Assembly (NCBI RefSeq): GCF_009669305.1
Contig: NZ_SADB01000010.1
Span: forward strand, 159,266-223,265
Length of the DNA stretch: 64,000 nt
Reading direction: 5' to 3'
Source: Ancylomarina sp. 16SWW S1-10-2
GTDB taxonomy: Bacteria > Bacteroidota > Bacteroidia > Bacteroidales > Marinifilaceae
The notes below the pieces were generated by a model. The model was not told the DNA's origin. It made no database searches and saw nothing but the letters and a program-made list of their open reading frames with translations. A program made the translations under genes and the position numbers. Position 1 is the first letter of the stretch; each line of letters opens with the position of its first letter. Below, one piece after another: positions 1 to 8,265 of this stretch.

Positions 1-15
1 TAATATATTTTTCAT
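1..15 (-). CDS. trpD: Start of trpD (anthranilate phosphoribosyltransferase), partial
   Basis: Only five codons lie in the window: an ATG on the minus strand followed by codons reading M-K-N-I-L, running off the left edge. The position directly downstream of trpG in the same orientation, and the MKNIL beginning common for TrpD, make trpD the likely identity. This is inferred from context; the sequence alone is too short to prove it. Confidence 0.5.
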
Positions 16-60
16 GTTGTCTTTTTTATCTTGAATGATTAATGAATTACTAAATGTTGA

Positions 61-633
61 TTAATTTTTTTTTAGCCAATTCTCAATCATCTGTAGTCCT
101 TCTGGGGTAAGAATAGATTCGGGATGGAATTGAATACCTTCCACATCGTATTCTTTGTGTCTTAAACCCATAATCATCTTTGCATCATCTCTACATGTTA
201 CTTCTAGGCAATCAGGTAATCCCGTTTCGGCTACATTCCACGAGTGGTAACGTCCAGCTTTAAAAACTTGAGGAATATCTTTTAATACTTTTGAATTTTC
301 GCTGCATTTTGTAATGTCATTGGCTATGCCATGATATACCTTTTCGGGATTTTCTAATACGCCACCAAATACTTCCGCAATTGCTTGATGACCTAAGCAA
401 ATGCCTAAAATTGATTTTGTAGCGGCATATTTTTCTATCAAAGCTTTCAATATGCCAGCTTCGTCAGGGATTCCAGGTCCTGGTGAAAGAAGAATTTTGT
501 CGAACTTTTCAACCTCTTCTAGGTCAATTTCTCTATTGCGATGAATTTCTATTTCACCAATGTTTAGTTGACGTAAATATTCAACCAAGTTATATGTGAA
601 TGAATCGTAATTATCTAAGACTAATATTTTCAT
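61..633 (-). CDS. trpG: Anthranilate synthase glutamine amidotransferase subunit
   Basis: Supplies ammonia from glutamine to TrpE, so that chorismate is converted to anthranilate in the first step of tryptophan synthesis. The 190 residues form one class I glutamine amidotransferase domain of normal length. Visible motifs are the oxyanion region LLSPGPG (about 48-54), the nucleophile elbow GICLGHQ with Cys79, and the His170/Glu172 pair in FHPES. The same subunit can serve p-aminobenzoate synthase in some bacteria, but the trpE partner 11 bp upstream and the trp-type leader argue for a primary role in tryptophan synthesis. Confidence 0.93.
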   Translation of the reverse strand: MKILVLDNYDSFTYNLVEYLRQLNIGEIEIHRNREIDLEEVEKFDKILLSPGPGIPDEAGILKALIEKYAATKSILGICLGHQAIAEVFGGVLENPEKVYHGIANDITKCSENSKVLKDIPQVFKAGRYHSWNVAETGLPDCLEVTCRDDAKMIMGLRHKEYDVEGIQFHPESILTPEGLQMIENWLKKN

Positions 634-644
634 GCTATTTTCTA

Positions 645-2051
645 TTATTTACTGATGCCTTCAGCAATTATCATTGCTTTTCTAAGGGCTGCTAACTTAT
701 TATCTACTTCCTTTAATTCATTCTCAGCTATTGATTTTTCAACAACACCTGCTCCAGCCTGATAATACAAGGTATTATCTTTACTTAGGAAGGTACGAAT
801 CATAATAGCTTGATTAACTTCACCATTAAAGCCAATTGAGCCGATACATCCACCATAAAAACCACGACTTGTAGGCTCATATTTGTCTATAAGTTCCATC
901 GCTTTATATTTTGGCGCGCCTGATAAGGTTCCTGCAGGAAAAGTATTCCCAATTAATTCAAAGGTGTTGTAATTTTTAGGTAACTCTCCAGATACTTTTG
1001 AGACCAAATGAATAACATGAGAATAAAATTGAACCTCACGAAAGGTTTCGATTTTTATATTTGTTGCATTTCGACTCAAATCATTTCTGGCTAAATCGAC
1101 TAGCATAACGTGTTCTGATTGTTCTTTTTCATCAGCTTGAAGCTGTTTTGCTAATTCAACATCCTGCAAAGCATTACCTGTCCTGCGGAATGTTCCAGCA
1201 ATAGGATGTATATATGCTTTATTGTTTTTCACCTCTATTTGAGCCTCGGGTGATGAGCCCATAATTCTAAATGAACCACAGTCGAAATAAAATAGGTAAG
1301 GAGAAGGGTTTACAGATCGAAGGGCTCTATAAAGGTTGAAATCATCGCCTTTATAAGCTTTTGAAAATGATCTCGAAAGAACAATTTGAAAAACATCACC
1401 ACGTTTGCAATGTTGTATTCCTTTTTCAACCATATCAAGGTAGGCTTGATCGGTCATGTTTGTTTTTTCTTCTTCATTTTTTAATGAGAAATTAAAACTT
1501 GGAACATTGTGATTACGAAGTAAATCTTCAATCTCTTTTATTCTCGACTCTTCATTGTTTTGAGTTAACTCAACTATGGTAAGTGTATTGTTAAAGTGAT
1601 TAACTTCTATAATAAATCTATAAAGAGAGTAGGAGAGTTGCGGAATCTTTTCTCCTGGTTTCTCTATAAAATTCAAACTTTCGAAGCCAGGAACAGCATC
1701 AAACGAGGTATAACCAAATAGAGCATTTGCTTTATTTATTTCATCCTTGTCTTCCAGATCAAACTGTTTTACGAATTTTTCAAGTTTATTAGCTAAGAAT
1801 CCAACAGGTTGACCTTTTATGTGTGTTTCTATTCTTTCTGTCCCAATACTTTCAATCAATAAATTATCTTTTAGACAAATATTTGCGATTGGTTCTAATG
1901 CAATAAAAGAACTTGCGTTTTCAGGACTATGATAGTCGGAACTTTCTAGGAGAATGCTCTGTGGAAAACGGTCTCTAAGTTTAAGATACATGCTTACCGG
2001 TGTAATCACATCGGCTAGCATTTGTTTTTTATAATGTTTGAACTTGATCAT
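645..2051 (-). CDS. trpE: Anthranilate synthase component I
   Basis: Chorismate-using synthase subunit that works with the downstream TrpG. The 468-residue protein has the N-terminal domain with LLESS (residues 34-38), the tryptophan feedback-binding motif that separates TrpE from PabB, and a C-terminal chorismate-binding domain with the conserved IAGTFRRTG, DLARNDL and AGAGVV stretches. It is the first structural gene of the trp operon and is transcribed leftward into trpG and trpD. The ATG lies about 18 nt after the U-tract of an attenuator and follows a leader peptide with three Trp codons, so expression is expected to respond to charged tRNA-Trp as well as to feedback inhibition. Confidence 0.95.
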   Translation of the reverse strand: MIKFKHYKKQMLADVITPVSMYLKLRDRFPQSILLESSDYHSPENASSFIALEPIANICLKDNLLIESIGTERIETHIKGQPVGFLANKLEKFVKQFDLEDKDEINKANALFGYTSFDAVPGFESLNFIEKPGEKIPQLSYSLYRFIIEVNHFNNTLTIVELTQNNEESRIKEIEDLLRNHNVPSFNFSLKNEEEKTNMTDQAYLDMVEKGIQHCKRGDVFQIVLSRSFSKAYKGDDFNLYRALRSVNPSPYLFYFDCGSFRIMGSSPEAQIEVKNNKAYIHPIAGTFRRTGNALQDVELAKQLQADEKEQSEHVMLVDLARNDLSRNATNIKIETFREVQFYSHVIHLVSKVSGELPKNYNTFELIGNTFPAGTLSGAPKYKAMELIDKYEPTSRGFYGGCIGSIGFNGEVNQAIMIRTFLSKDNTLYYQAGAGVVEKSIAENELKEVDNKLAALRKAMIIAEGISK

Positions 2052-2069
2052 GGTTTTGAAATTTTGAGT

Positions 2070-2106
2070 AAAAAAAAGCGACCTACTGAATAATCAGTAG
2101 GTCGCT
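2070..2106 (-). terminator. trp attenuator (intrinsic terminator ahead of trpE)
   Basis: A perfect 13-bp stem (arms 2077-2089 and 2094-2106, 4-nt loop) is followed on the minus strand by a run of eight T. It sits between the leader peptide stop codon and the trpE ATG, the position of a terminator in ribosome-mediated attenuation. The leader segment containing GTCCGC (around 2157-2162) is nearly complementary to GCGAC in the upstream terminator arm, and the Trp-codon segment GGTGGTGG can pair with CCGCCCC. Mutually exclusive pairings are therefore possible; I read these by eye and did not fold the RNA. Confidence 0.88.
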
Positions 2107-2128
2107 TGATGCTGTTTTTATCTTTAAA

Positions 2129-2230
2129 TTAAAGGCTTAAAATTTGCATATAGGGGCGGACGTTTCTGCTCAGTGTATATGAGAGATTAGTATTGTGCCA
2201 CCACCAAAATTTACAAACAAAAGCGTTCAT
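2129..2230 (-). CDS. trpL: trp operon leader peptide with three consecutive Trp codons
   Basis: A 33-residue ORF beginning MNAFVCKFWWWH, with Trp codons 9-11 being TGG TGG TGG. Its TAA stop is 22 nt upstream of the attenuator hairpin. The ATG follows a promoter-like sequence by about 20 nt. Three tandem codons for the amino acid made by the downstream operon are the hallmark of a ribosome-stalling leader: low charged tRNA-Trp would stall the ribosome here and favour read-through. It is not a functional protein; its role is the act of translation. It is short enough to be missed by ordinary gene callers. Confidence 0.85.
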   Translation of the reverse strand: MNAFVCKFWWWHNTNLSYTLSRNVRPYMQILSL

Positions 2231-2253
2231 GGTTATTTCTTATTAGATTGCTA

Positions 2254-2285
2254 CAAATATTTGAATTTTAATTTAAAAATCCAAA
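2254..2285 (-). promoter_or_regulatory. Putative trp operon promoter
   Basis: On the minus strand, TTTG (2285-2282) is followed after 20 nt by AATATTTG (2261-2254), one mismatch from the Bacteroidota -7 box TAnnTTTG. The predicted transcript would start about 20 nt before the trpL ATG. Assigned by consensus and position only. Confidence 0.5.
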
Positions 2286-2355
2286 TGTTCCTGGTTAATA
2301 GTTAATAGTTTTTATCTAAATAGATGTTTAATTGTCAGATAATCAGCTTTTACGG

Positions 2356-3540
2356 TTATTTAATATCGTTCGAAAAAAATGACTTTGCAATCGTTCTTAA
2401 GTTGTATTCCGATGCCATAGCTTCTCCATAAGCTCCTGTCGATCGAATGGAAATTAGGTCATTCCTTTTCGTCTCTGGTAATGATACGGCTTTCCCGAAA
2501 CAGTCTGATGATTCACATATTGGTCCAACCACATCATAGTTTTCGAGAGCTTTATTCGAACTTAGATTCTCTATTTTATGAAATGCTTGATAAAGTGCAG
2601 GACGAAGTAATTCAGTCATTCCTGCATCTAAAATTGCAAATTTTGTGTTGATCCCTTTTTTGACATATAAAACACGAGAAATTAAGCTGCCGCATTGACA
2701 AACAACTGATCGACCTAGTTCAAAATGAACTTTTTGATTTGCTTTTAGATTTAGAAACTCATTAAATATGGCAAAGTAGTTTTTAAAATCAGGAATAGGT
2801 TCTTCATCTGGTTGATGGTAATTGATTCCTAAACCACCGCCAACATTAATATGTTCCACAATAATTTGATGACTTTGAAACCAATCTTGAATCTCATTTA
2901 TACGAATACAAAGGCTTTTAAAAACACTTAAATCGACAATTTGAGATCCAATATGGAAATGTAATCCAATTAGATTTAGATTTTTAGATGCTTTTAAAAT
3001 TCCAATAATTTCTTCAAACTCCCAGGGATTAATACCGAATTTATTTTCAGCTATTCCAGTTGTAATATAATGATGCGTATTCGCATTTACATTAGGATTT
3101 ATTCTTAAAGCGATATTAGCAACTTTATTTTTTGACTTGGCAATTTCTTCAATGACTTCGATTTCCGGAATTGATTCACAATTGAAACAAAATATATTCG
3201 TGTCAAGAGCTAGTTCAATCTCCTTATCCGATTTACCAACACCTGCAAATACAATTTTATTTGTAGGAAATCCATTTTCTATTGATCTTTTAATTTCATT
3301 TCCACTCACACAATCAGCTCCAAGTCCGTACGATTGAATTAGTGAAAGAATGCGTGGGTTTGCATTTGCTTTTATGGCGTAATGGACCTGAAAGTTATAT
3401 AGAGCAGCTTCGTTTTTAATGCTGATCAAACTTTTCTCTAGGAGCTCCATATCGTAGTAGTAGAATGGAGTCTCTTGTGAGTTTAAATAGTTATATGTAG
3501 ATGAATTAATCATGTGTGTTAAGTTTAGAAGTTGATTCAA
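2356..3540 (-). CDS. lysA: Diaminopimelate decarboxylase
   Basis: PLP-dependent fold-III decarboxylase that converts meso-diaminopimelate to L-lysine and CO2, the last step of lysine synthesis. The 394-residue length is usual. The Schiff-base lysine is Lys57 in HYAIKAN, the glycine-rich GGGLG phosphate-binding segment follows in mid-protein, and the CESSD motif plus TGAYGEAMAS near the C-terminus supply the inter-subunit active-site cysteine and tyrosine. It lies 20 bp downstream of lysC in the same orientation, so the two form a lysine operon. No clear terminator separates it from the trp promoter region to its left. Confidence 0.93.
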   Translation of the reverse strand: MNQLLNLTHMINSSTYNYLNSQETPFYYYDMELLEKSLISIKNEAALYNFQVHYAIKANANPRILSLIQSYGLGADCVSGNEIKRSIENGFPTNKIVFAGVGKSDKEIELALDTNIFCFNCESIPEIEVIEEIAKSKNKVANIALRINPNVNANTHHYITTGIAENKFGINPWEFEEIIGILKASKNLNLIGLHFHIGSQIVDLSVFKSLCIRINEIQDWFQSHQIIVEHINVGGGLGINYHQPDEEPIPDFKNYFAIFNEFLNLKANQKVHFELGRSVVCQCGSLISRVLYVKKGINTKFAILDAGMTELLRPALYQAFHKIENLSSNKALENYDVVGPICESSDCFGKAVSLPETKRNDLISIRSTGAYGEAMASEYNLRTIAKSFFSNDIK

Positions 3541-3560
3541 TAATTAAACGCTGACATTTT

Positions 3561-4871
3561 CTATTTGAAAAGTTTGTTCAATGAATTTAAGGCTTTAACC
3601 TTGTCTTCTTGATCAACTAATACTGAAATGTTGTGATCGCTTCCTCCATAAGAAATCATCCTAAGAGGTGTTTCTTCTAGAGCTTCAAATACTAATTTAG
3701 CTGAACCTGATGCTTCAGATATAAAGTCTCCTACAATACAAACAATTGATTGATTGTAGTCAATTTCAACAGTCCCTAATTTCTCCAATTCAGCTTCAAT
3801 TTCTTTAAGTCGACTGGTGTCGTCAATTGTTAGTGATACGGCAACTTCAGAAGTTGTAATCATATCAATAGGCGTTTTGTAAATTTCAAATACTTCAAAT
3901 ATTTTTCTTATGAATCCATAGGCGAGTAACATACGCCCCGATTTGATTTTTACCGCTGTAATACCATCTTTAGCGGCAACAGCTTTAATACGTTTATGAT
4001 TTAGTTTGGGCGAAATTAAAGTTCCTTCATCGGTAGGACTTAATGTGTTTTTAAGACGTACAGGTAAGTTGCTTAATTTACATGGTAGAACACTCGCTGG
4101 ATGCATAATTTTTGCACCAAAATAGGCTAACTCTGCAGCCTCGTCAAAAGACAGTTCGCTAATAGCATAAGTGTCTTCTACAAAACGTGGATCGTTATTG
4201 TGAAACCCATCAATATCAGTCCAAATTTGAACTTCTTCTGCATCAATTGCTACACCAATAAGCGAAGCTGAGTAATCACTTCCTCCTCGGTGAAGATTAT
4301 CGACTTCGCCATAAGCATTTCTACAGATATAGCCTTGAGTAATAAACAGTTTTGTTTGAGTGTGCTGATCGATTTCTCTTTTCAGATTTTCTTGAATGTA
4401 ATAACTATCAGGTTCCCCGTCCTTATCAATTCTCATAAAATTAAGAGCAGGAAGCAGTACTGAATCAATATCATTTTCTTCTAGATGGTAGTGGAACATA
4501 GCAGTCGAAATTAATTCACCTTGAGCTAATACTGCTTTTTCTTGAAGTTGAGTAAACGTTTTATGTACAAAGTTTCTAATATAAACAAAGTGCGAATTGA
4601 TTAATTCTAAGCCTTTAGTTATATATTTTTCCCTTGTATATAATTCATTTACTCTTAAGATGTAGCTCTGCTGAAGCTCTTCAATTCGTTGAAGCGCATT
4701 TTTATCATCTCCTTTATAAAGGAACTCTGTAATTTCAACTAATGCATTGGTTGTTCCAGCCATAGCTGAAAGAACGACAATACATGAGTCTTCATTTTGT
4801 ACGATTTCAGCTAGCTTTTGGATTCTTTGAGGTGTTCCAACGGATGTTCCGCCAAATTTTAGGATTTTCAT
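3561..4871 (-). CDS. lysC: Aspartate kinase, monofunctional, with C-terminal ACT domains
   Basis: Phosphorylates L-aspartate, the first step toward lysine, threonine and methionine. The 436-residue protein begins with the aspartokinase signature KFGGTSVG (residues 5-12) and contains the RGGSDYSA substrate-binding stretch. About 130 C-terminal residues form the tandem ACT regulatory region. There is no homoserine dehydrogenase domain, unlike the ThrA/MetL fusions. Pairing with lysA points to the lysine-sensitive isoenzyme. A leader ORF and hairpin lie upstream, suggesting attenuation in addition to allosteric control. Confidence 0.92.
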   Translation of the reverse strand: MKILKFGGTSVGTPQRIQKLAEIVQNEDSCIVVLSAMAGTTNALVEITEFLYKGDDKNALQRIEELQQSYILRVNELYTREKYITKGLELINSHFVYIRNFVHKTFTQLQEKAVLAQGELISTAMFHYHLEENDIDSVLLPALNFMRIDKDGEPDSYYIQENLKREIDQHTQTKLFITQGYICRNAYGEVDNLHRGGSDYSASLIGVAIDAEEVQIWTDIDGFHNNDPRFVEDTYAISELSFDEAAELAYFGAKIMHPASVLPCKLSNLPVRLKNTLSPTDEGTLISPKLNHKRIKAVAAKDGITAVKIKSGRMLLAYGFIRKIFEVFEIYKTPIDMITTSEVAVSLTIDDTSRLKEIEAELEKLGTVEIDYNQSIVCIVGDFISEASGSAKLVFEALEETPLRMISYGGSDHNISVLVDQEDKVKALNSLNKLFK

Positions 4872-4967
4872 ATTGTGGATTTGTAATAGTTTGAAAATTT
4901 AAAGCTTGATTTTTTTGTGAATGGTTATTCAAGGATCAAATTATAATATATAAGCTATAAGTACAAA

Positions 4968-4996
4968 GAAAGCCTGCAGAATATCTGCAGGCTTTC
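4968..4996 (-). terminator. Candidate attenuator hairpin ahead of lysC
   Basis: A perfect 13-bp stem (4968-4980 with 4984-4996, 3-nt loop) lies between a short leader ORF and lysC. On the minus strand it is followed by CTTTGTACTT, so the U-tract is weak compared with the trp attenuator. Position and stability suggest a conditional terminator; the weak U-tract keeps confidence moderate. Confidence 0.55.
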
Positions 4997-5035
4997 GTAT
5001 AATTTAAAGCTTCACATTATTCCACAAGTAGTAAT

Positions 5036-5092
5036 TCAATAGTGCTTATTGCGCTTTATCTGTTTATACATTGTTGTAAATAGTGTTTGCAT
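5036..5092 (-). CDS. Putative lysC leader peptide rich in Thr and Lys codons
   Basis: An 18-residue ORF, MQTLFTTMYKQIKRNKHY, ends 40 nt before the hairpin upstream of lysC. It holds three Thr codons (two adjacent) and three Lys codons, the end products of the aspartate family. The geometry parallels trpL: short ORF, stop, hairpin, biosynthetic gene. A sequence like the trp -7 region (ATTTGTAGC) occurs just upstream at about the same distance. The residue bias is modest, so the assignment is tentative. Confidence 0.45.
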   Translation of the reverse strand: MQTLFTTMYKQIKRNKHY

Positions 5093-5628
5093 TTGTTTTA
5101 TTTTTATGGCTACAAATATGATGAAAAAATTAAGATGAAAAAACTAAATCGAATAAAATTTCACAAATAATTATTTATTTCACCAGTTGTTTAGAATTTC
5201 ACACTTTTAAGTATTTTTGCAGATAACAATTAATCTTTATAAAAGTGTAAGCTTTTCGTGTTAGTAAGTCAGTTATAAGTGCTAGTTAGAGTTTGGAAAG
5301 TTGATTAGAAAAGTTATTGGTCGTTTGTATAAATAGAAAAACTCAGGTCCCCACCTGAGTTTTCTTACTAACCTAAATCTAACCTATGAAAACGACTAAA
5401 CTCGTGTGATTCAGAGTTTAGAATTGATTGTAGAAATCAACTTGTTTTGTATTCACAAAGATACATTATTATTTTATTGTGAAAAAAACAAGTGAGTTAA
5501 AGAAGCTTAATTAGATGATTGTTAATGATATTATCCTACAAATAATTGGTGTCGTATTAATCTGTCTATATTATAATTGTTAAGTGAGTTTTTAATGTTG
5601 TTTATATTAGCATATCGAACCCTAGGTA
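5093..5628. other. 536-bp intergenic region with a plus-strand promoter-like box and a hairpin
   Basis: No protein gene is supported. The plus strand has TATTTTTG at 5212-5219, matching the Bacteroidota -7 box, with TTG 22 nt upstream (5187-5189). About 120 nt downstream a perfect 11-bp hairpin with a CCCC loop lies at 5338-5363, flanked by short A/T runs on both sides. Together they could define a small RNA of about 140 nt, although the next plus-strand gene (argS) is 1 kb away. On the minus strand the same hairpin could end transcription of the gene at 5629-5970. Confidence 0.4.
5338..5363. terminator. Hairpin with CCCC loop, possible bidirectional terminator
   Basis: An 11-bp perfect stem with AAAA on one flank and TTTT on the other, so either strand gives a short U-tract. 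It could end a plus-strand small RNA from the box at 5212 or minus-strand transcription from the avidin-like gene. Confidence 0.5.
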
Positions 5629-5970
5629 TCATGGTTTTCTGAAAGTTCCTACTCCAGTAATAATAGCTTTAGGTACTTTATCTTCACTTTTTCTATCTGT
5701 TTGAGAAAGGTGGTACATCGAATGAATAACAACGCCAATATCGTCAATTTCTATTTGGCCTGTCCAACAGGCTAGAGATCCATATTTGCTAAAATCAACA
5801 ATGAAAGCAATAAGATTACCTTTAAGACGTCCAATAATTTCAAATTTTTCATCGAAATTGGGAACGCCTATTTTGGTTTGAAATGTTCCTGTAATATTTT
5901 CACCATCAATTTTTAGATTCATTTCGGAATCATGCTGATTTTGCCAGTAACCGTTTAAATTTATGTCCAT
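5629..5970 (-). CDS. Divergent avidin/streptavidin-family protein, apparently cytoplasmic
   Basis: A 113-residue protein with no signal peptide or membrane segment. Its spacing of motifs follows the avidin eight-stranded barrel: NGYWQNQHDS aligns with the streptavidin GTWYNQLGS segment, ITGTFQT with LTGTYES, CWTGQ with TWSGQ, and TGVGTF with VGHDTF. By that alignment Asn11, Ser15, Ser65 and Trp69 match streptavidin Asn23, Ser27, Ser88 and Trp92. Others are changed: Tyr43 to Phe30, Trp79 to Phe60, Thr90 to Ala67, Trp108 to Tyr86, and the Trp120 and Asp128 equivalents to Pro and Gly. The fold call is fairly strong; biotin binding is uncertain. It stands alone, and its neighbours say nothing about its job. 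Confidence 0.65.
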   Translation of the reverse strand: MDINLNGYWQNQHDSEMNLKIDGENITGTFQTKIGVPNFDEKFEIIGRLKGNLIAFIVDFSKYGSLACWTGQIEIDDIGVVIHSMYHLSQTDRKSEDKVPKAIITGVGTFRKP

Positions 5971-6267
5971 AGAGCAGATGTTTTATATCTGAAACATTTC
6001 TCAGAAAGCTATGTTTCTAGACGGAATGATTAAACTGATCAAATTTATTTGTATTAATATAGGTGAAATATGTGATTTTAACAAGATTTCTAGACTTTGA
6101 AAATATGTTTCTTTTGGAATTCATGCTATCTTTGCAAATTCGAGTATTGATCTTAATTTTGGATAAAAAGATTAAGCGTATCAGTTTTGAATTATTTTAA
6201 TTTCATGAGGGCGTAAAATATATTAGTTAAGACTATTAAATTTATTTCCTGAATAAAGAATTTTTAA

Positions 6268-8061
6268 ATGAGTATTGAAAGTATTATAAAAGGTAAAGTA
6301 GTAGAGGCTATAAGTGCTTGCTATGGTCAGATAGTTGAAGAGGATAGTGTTCAGATTCAGAAGACCCGACGCGAATTTGAAGGAGATTTAACAGTTGTTG
6401 TTTTTCCATTTTTGCGCTTCTCTAAGAAATCACCTGAGGAAACTGCTAACGATCTTGGAAATTATTTACAAGAGAATATAGATTCTATTCCTTCTTTTAA
6501 TATTGTAAAAGGATTTTTGAATTTAGTAATTGATAATTCATATTGGCTTTCTGTTTTAAACGAAGCTGTTAATACAGATAATTACGGTTTTATTCCTTTG
6601 AAAGAAGGAGCTAGAAAGGTCATGATTGAATATTCATCACCTAATACCAATAAGCCTCTTCATCTTGGACACATTAGAAATAACTTATTAGGTTATTCTG
6701 TTGCACAAATTCTTAAGGCAAACGGACTAGAAGTTATTAAGGTTAATCTTGTTAATGATAGAGGTATTCATATCTGTAAATCGATGTTGGCTTGGTTGCG
6801 TTTTGGAGAAGGTGAAACACCTGAATCGACGGGAATCAAAGGTGACCATTTGGTTGGAAAATACTATGTTAAGTTTGATCAAGAATATAAAAAAGAAGTT
6901 GCAACTTTAGTTGCTAGCGGCATGGAAGCTGATGAGGCTAAAAAGAAATCTCCTCTATTAATCGAAGCTCAAGAAATGCTTGTGAAGTGGGAAGCTGGAG
7001 ATGAAGAAACAGTTGCCCTTTGGCGTAAAATGAACGATTGGGTATTAGCTGGTTTCGAAATTACTTACAAAACAATGGGAGTCGATTTCGATAAAGTTTA
7101 CTTCGAATCGGATACATATAAAAAAGGTAAGGCTATTGTTATGCGTGGCCTTGAAGAAGGCGTTCTTTACCAAAAAGAAACAGGATCGGTTTGGGCTAAT
7201 TTAGAATCCGATGGTTTAGATCATAAATTATTACTACGTGATGATGGAACATCGGTATATATGACTCAAGATATTGGAACAGCTTACGAGCGTTTTAATG
7301 AGTATAAAATTGATGAGCACATTTATGTTGTAGGTAATGAGCAAAATTATCATTTCCAGGTTCTTTCTCTAGTTATGGGAAAATTAGGTTACGAATGGCA
7401 TGATAAAATTCAGCACCTATCTTATGGTATGGTTGAATTACCTGAGGGTAAAATGAAATCTCGTGAAGGTACTGTTGTTGATGCTGACGATTTGATGAAT
7501 GAGATGGTTAACACGGCTCGTGAAACTTCTGAAGAATTAGGTAAATTGTCAGGTTATTCAAAAGAAGAAGCTGAGGATGTTTATTATAAAGTTGCGATGG
7601 GCGCATTAAAATATTTTATTCTTAAGGTTGATCCTAAAAAGAATATGATGTTTAATCCTAAAGACTCTATTGATTTTAATGGCAATACAGGTCCATTTAT
7701 TCAATATACATATACACGTATTCAATCTGTATTACGTAAAGCAGTTGAAAGTGGTATTGAAATTCCAGTTTTGGCTAAATTTGATTTAGTTATTTCTGAA
7801 AAAGAATCGTTTTTAATTCAGTTACTAGCAAATTATCCAAACGTAATAAAGGATGCAGGTCGCGATAAAAGCCCAGCTATAATTTCAAATTACGTTTACG
7901 ATTTGTCTAAGGAGTACAATCAGTTTTATCACGATTTTCCTATGAACAAAGAGGAGAACGAAGATCTTAGAAATTTCCGTTTTGTTTTATCTAAACAAGT
8001 AGCAGAAATTATTAAGTCGGGAATGAGCTTGTTAGGAGTTAGTTTGCCAGAGAGAATGTAA
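6268..8061 (+). CDS. argS: Arginyl-tRNA synthetase
   Basis: Charges tRNA-Arg with arginine. The 597-residue class I synthetase has the N-terminal additional domain (about 1-90), the HIGH-type motif HLGH at 132-135, a KMSKS-region variant GKMKSREGT, and a C-terminal DALR anticodon-binding domain ending in LLGVSLPERM. Length and motif order are normal. A -7-like TATCTTTG lies at 6127-6134, which would give a 5' leader of about 130 nt; I saw no riboswitch or leader ORF in it. It is followed by a 200-bp gap before ffh. Confidence 0.96.
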   Translation: MSIESIIKGKVVEAISACYGQIVEEDSVQIQKTRREFEGDLTVVVFPFLRFSKKSPEETANDLGNYLQENIDSIPSFNIVKGFLNLVIDNSYWLSVLNEAVNTDNYGFIPLKEGARKVMIEYSSPNTNKPLHLGHIRNNLLGYSVAQILKANGLEVIKVNLVNDRGIHICKSMLAWLRFGEGETPESTGIKGDHLVGKYYVKFDQEYKKEVATLVASGMEADEAKKKSPLLIEAQEMLVKWEAGDEETVALWRKMNDWVLAGFEITYKTMGVDFDKVYFESDTYKKGKAIVMRGLEEGVLYQKETGSVWANLESDGLDHKLLLRDDGTSVYMTQDIGTAYERFNEYKIDEHIYVVGNEQNYHFQVLSLVMGKLGYEWHDKIQHLSYGMVELPEGKMKSREGTVVDADDLMNEMVNTARETSEELGKLSGYSKEEAEDVYYKVAMGALKYFILKVDPKKNMMFNPKDSIDFNGNTGPFIQYTYTRIQSVLRKAVESGIEIPVLAKFDLVISEKESFLIQLLANYPNVIKDAGRDKSPAIISNYVYDLSKEYNQFYHDFPMNKEENEDLRNFRFVLSKQVAEIIKSGMSLLGVSLPERM

Positions 8062-8265
8062 ATATAGTTGTACTGGCTTAATGCCGATACAAATAATAGA
8101 ATATAGGAATGAGTTGATTCTTTATTTAAGGAGCTTATTCAAATTAATAGCAAGAAAATCTGTTTTGACTTTTAAGTAGGTGTCTTATTAAAAGATGACT
8201 AGAGATATAAGCAAATACTCAGAATTTTCTATTTTTGCAGGGAACTTAAAAAAATCAGTCAAAGA

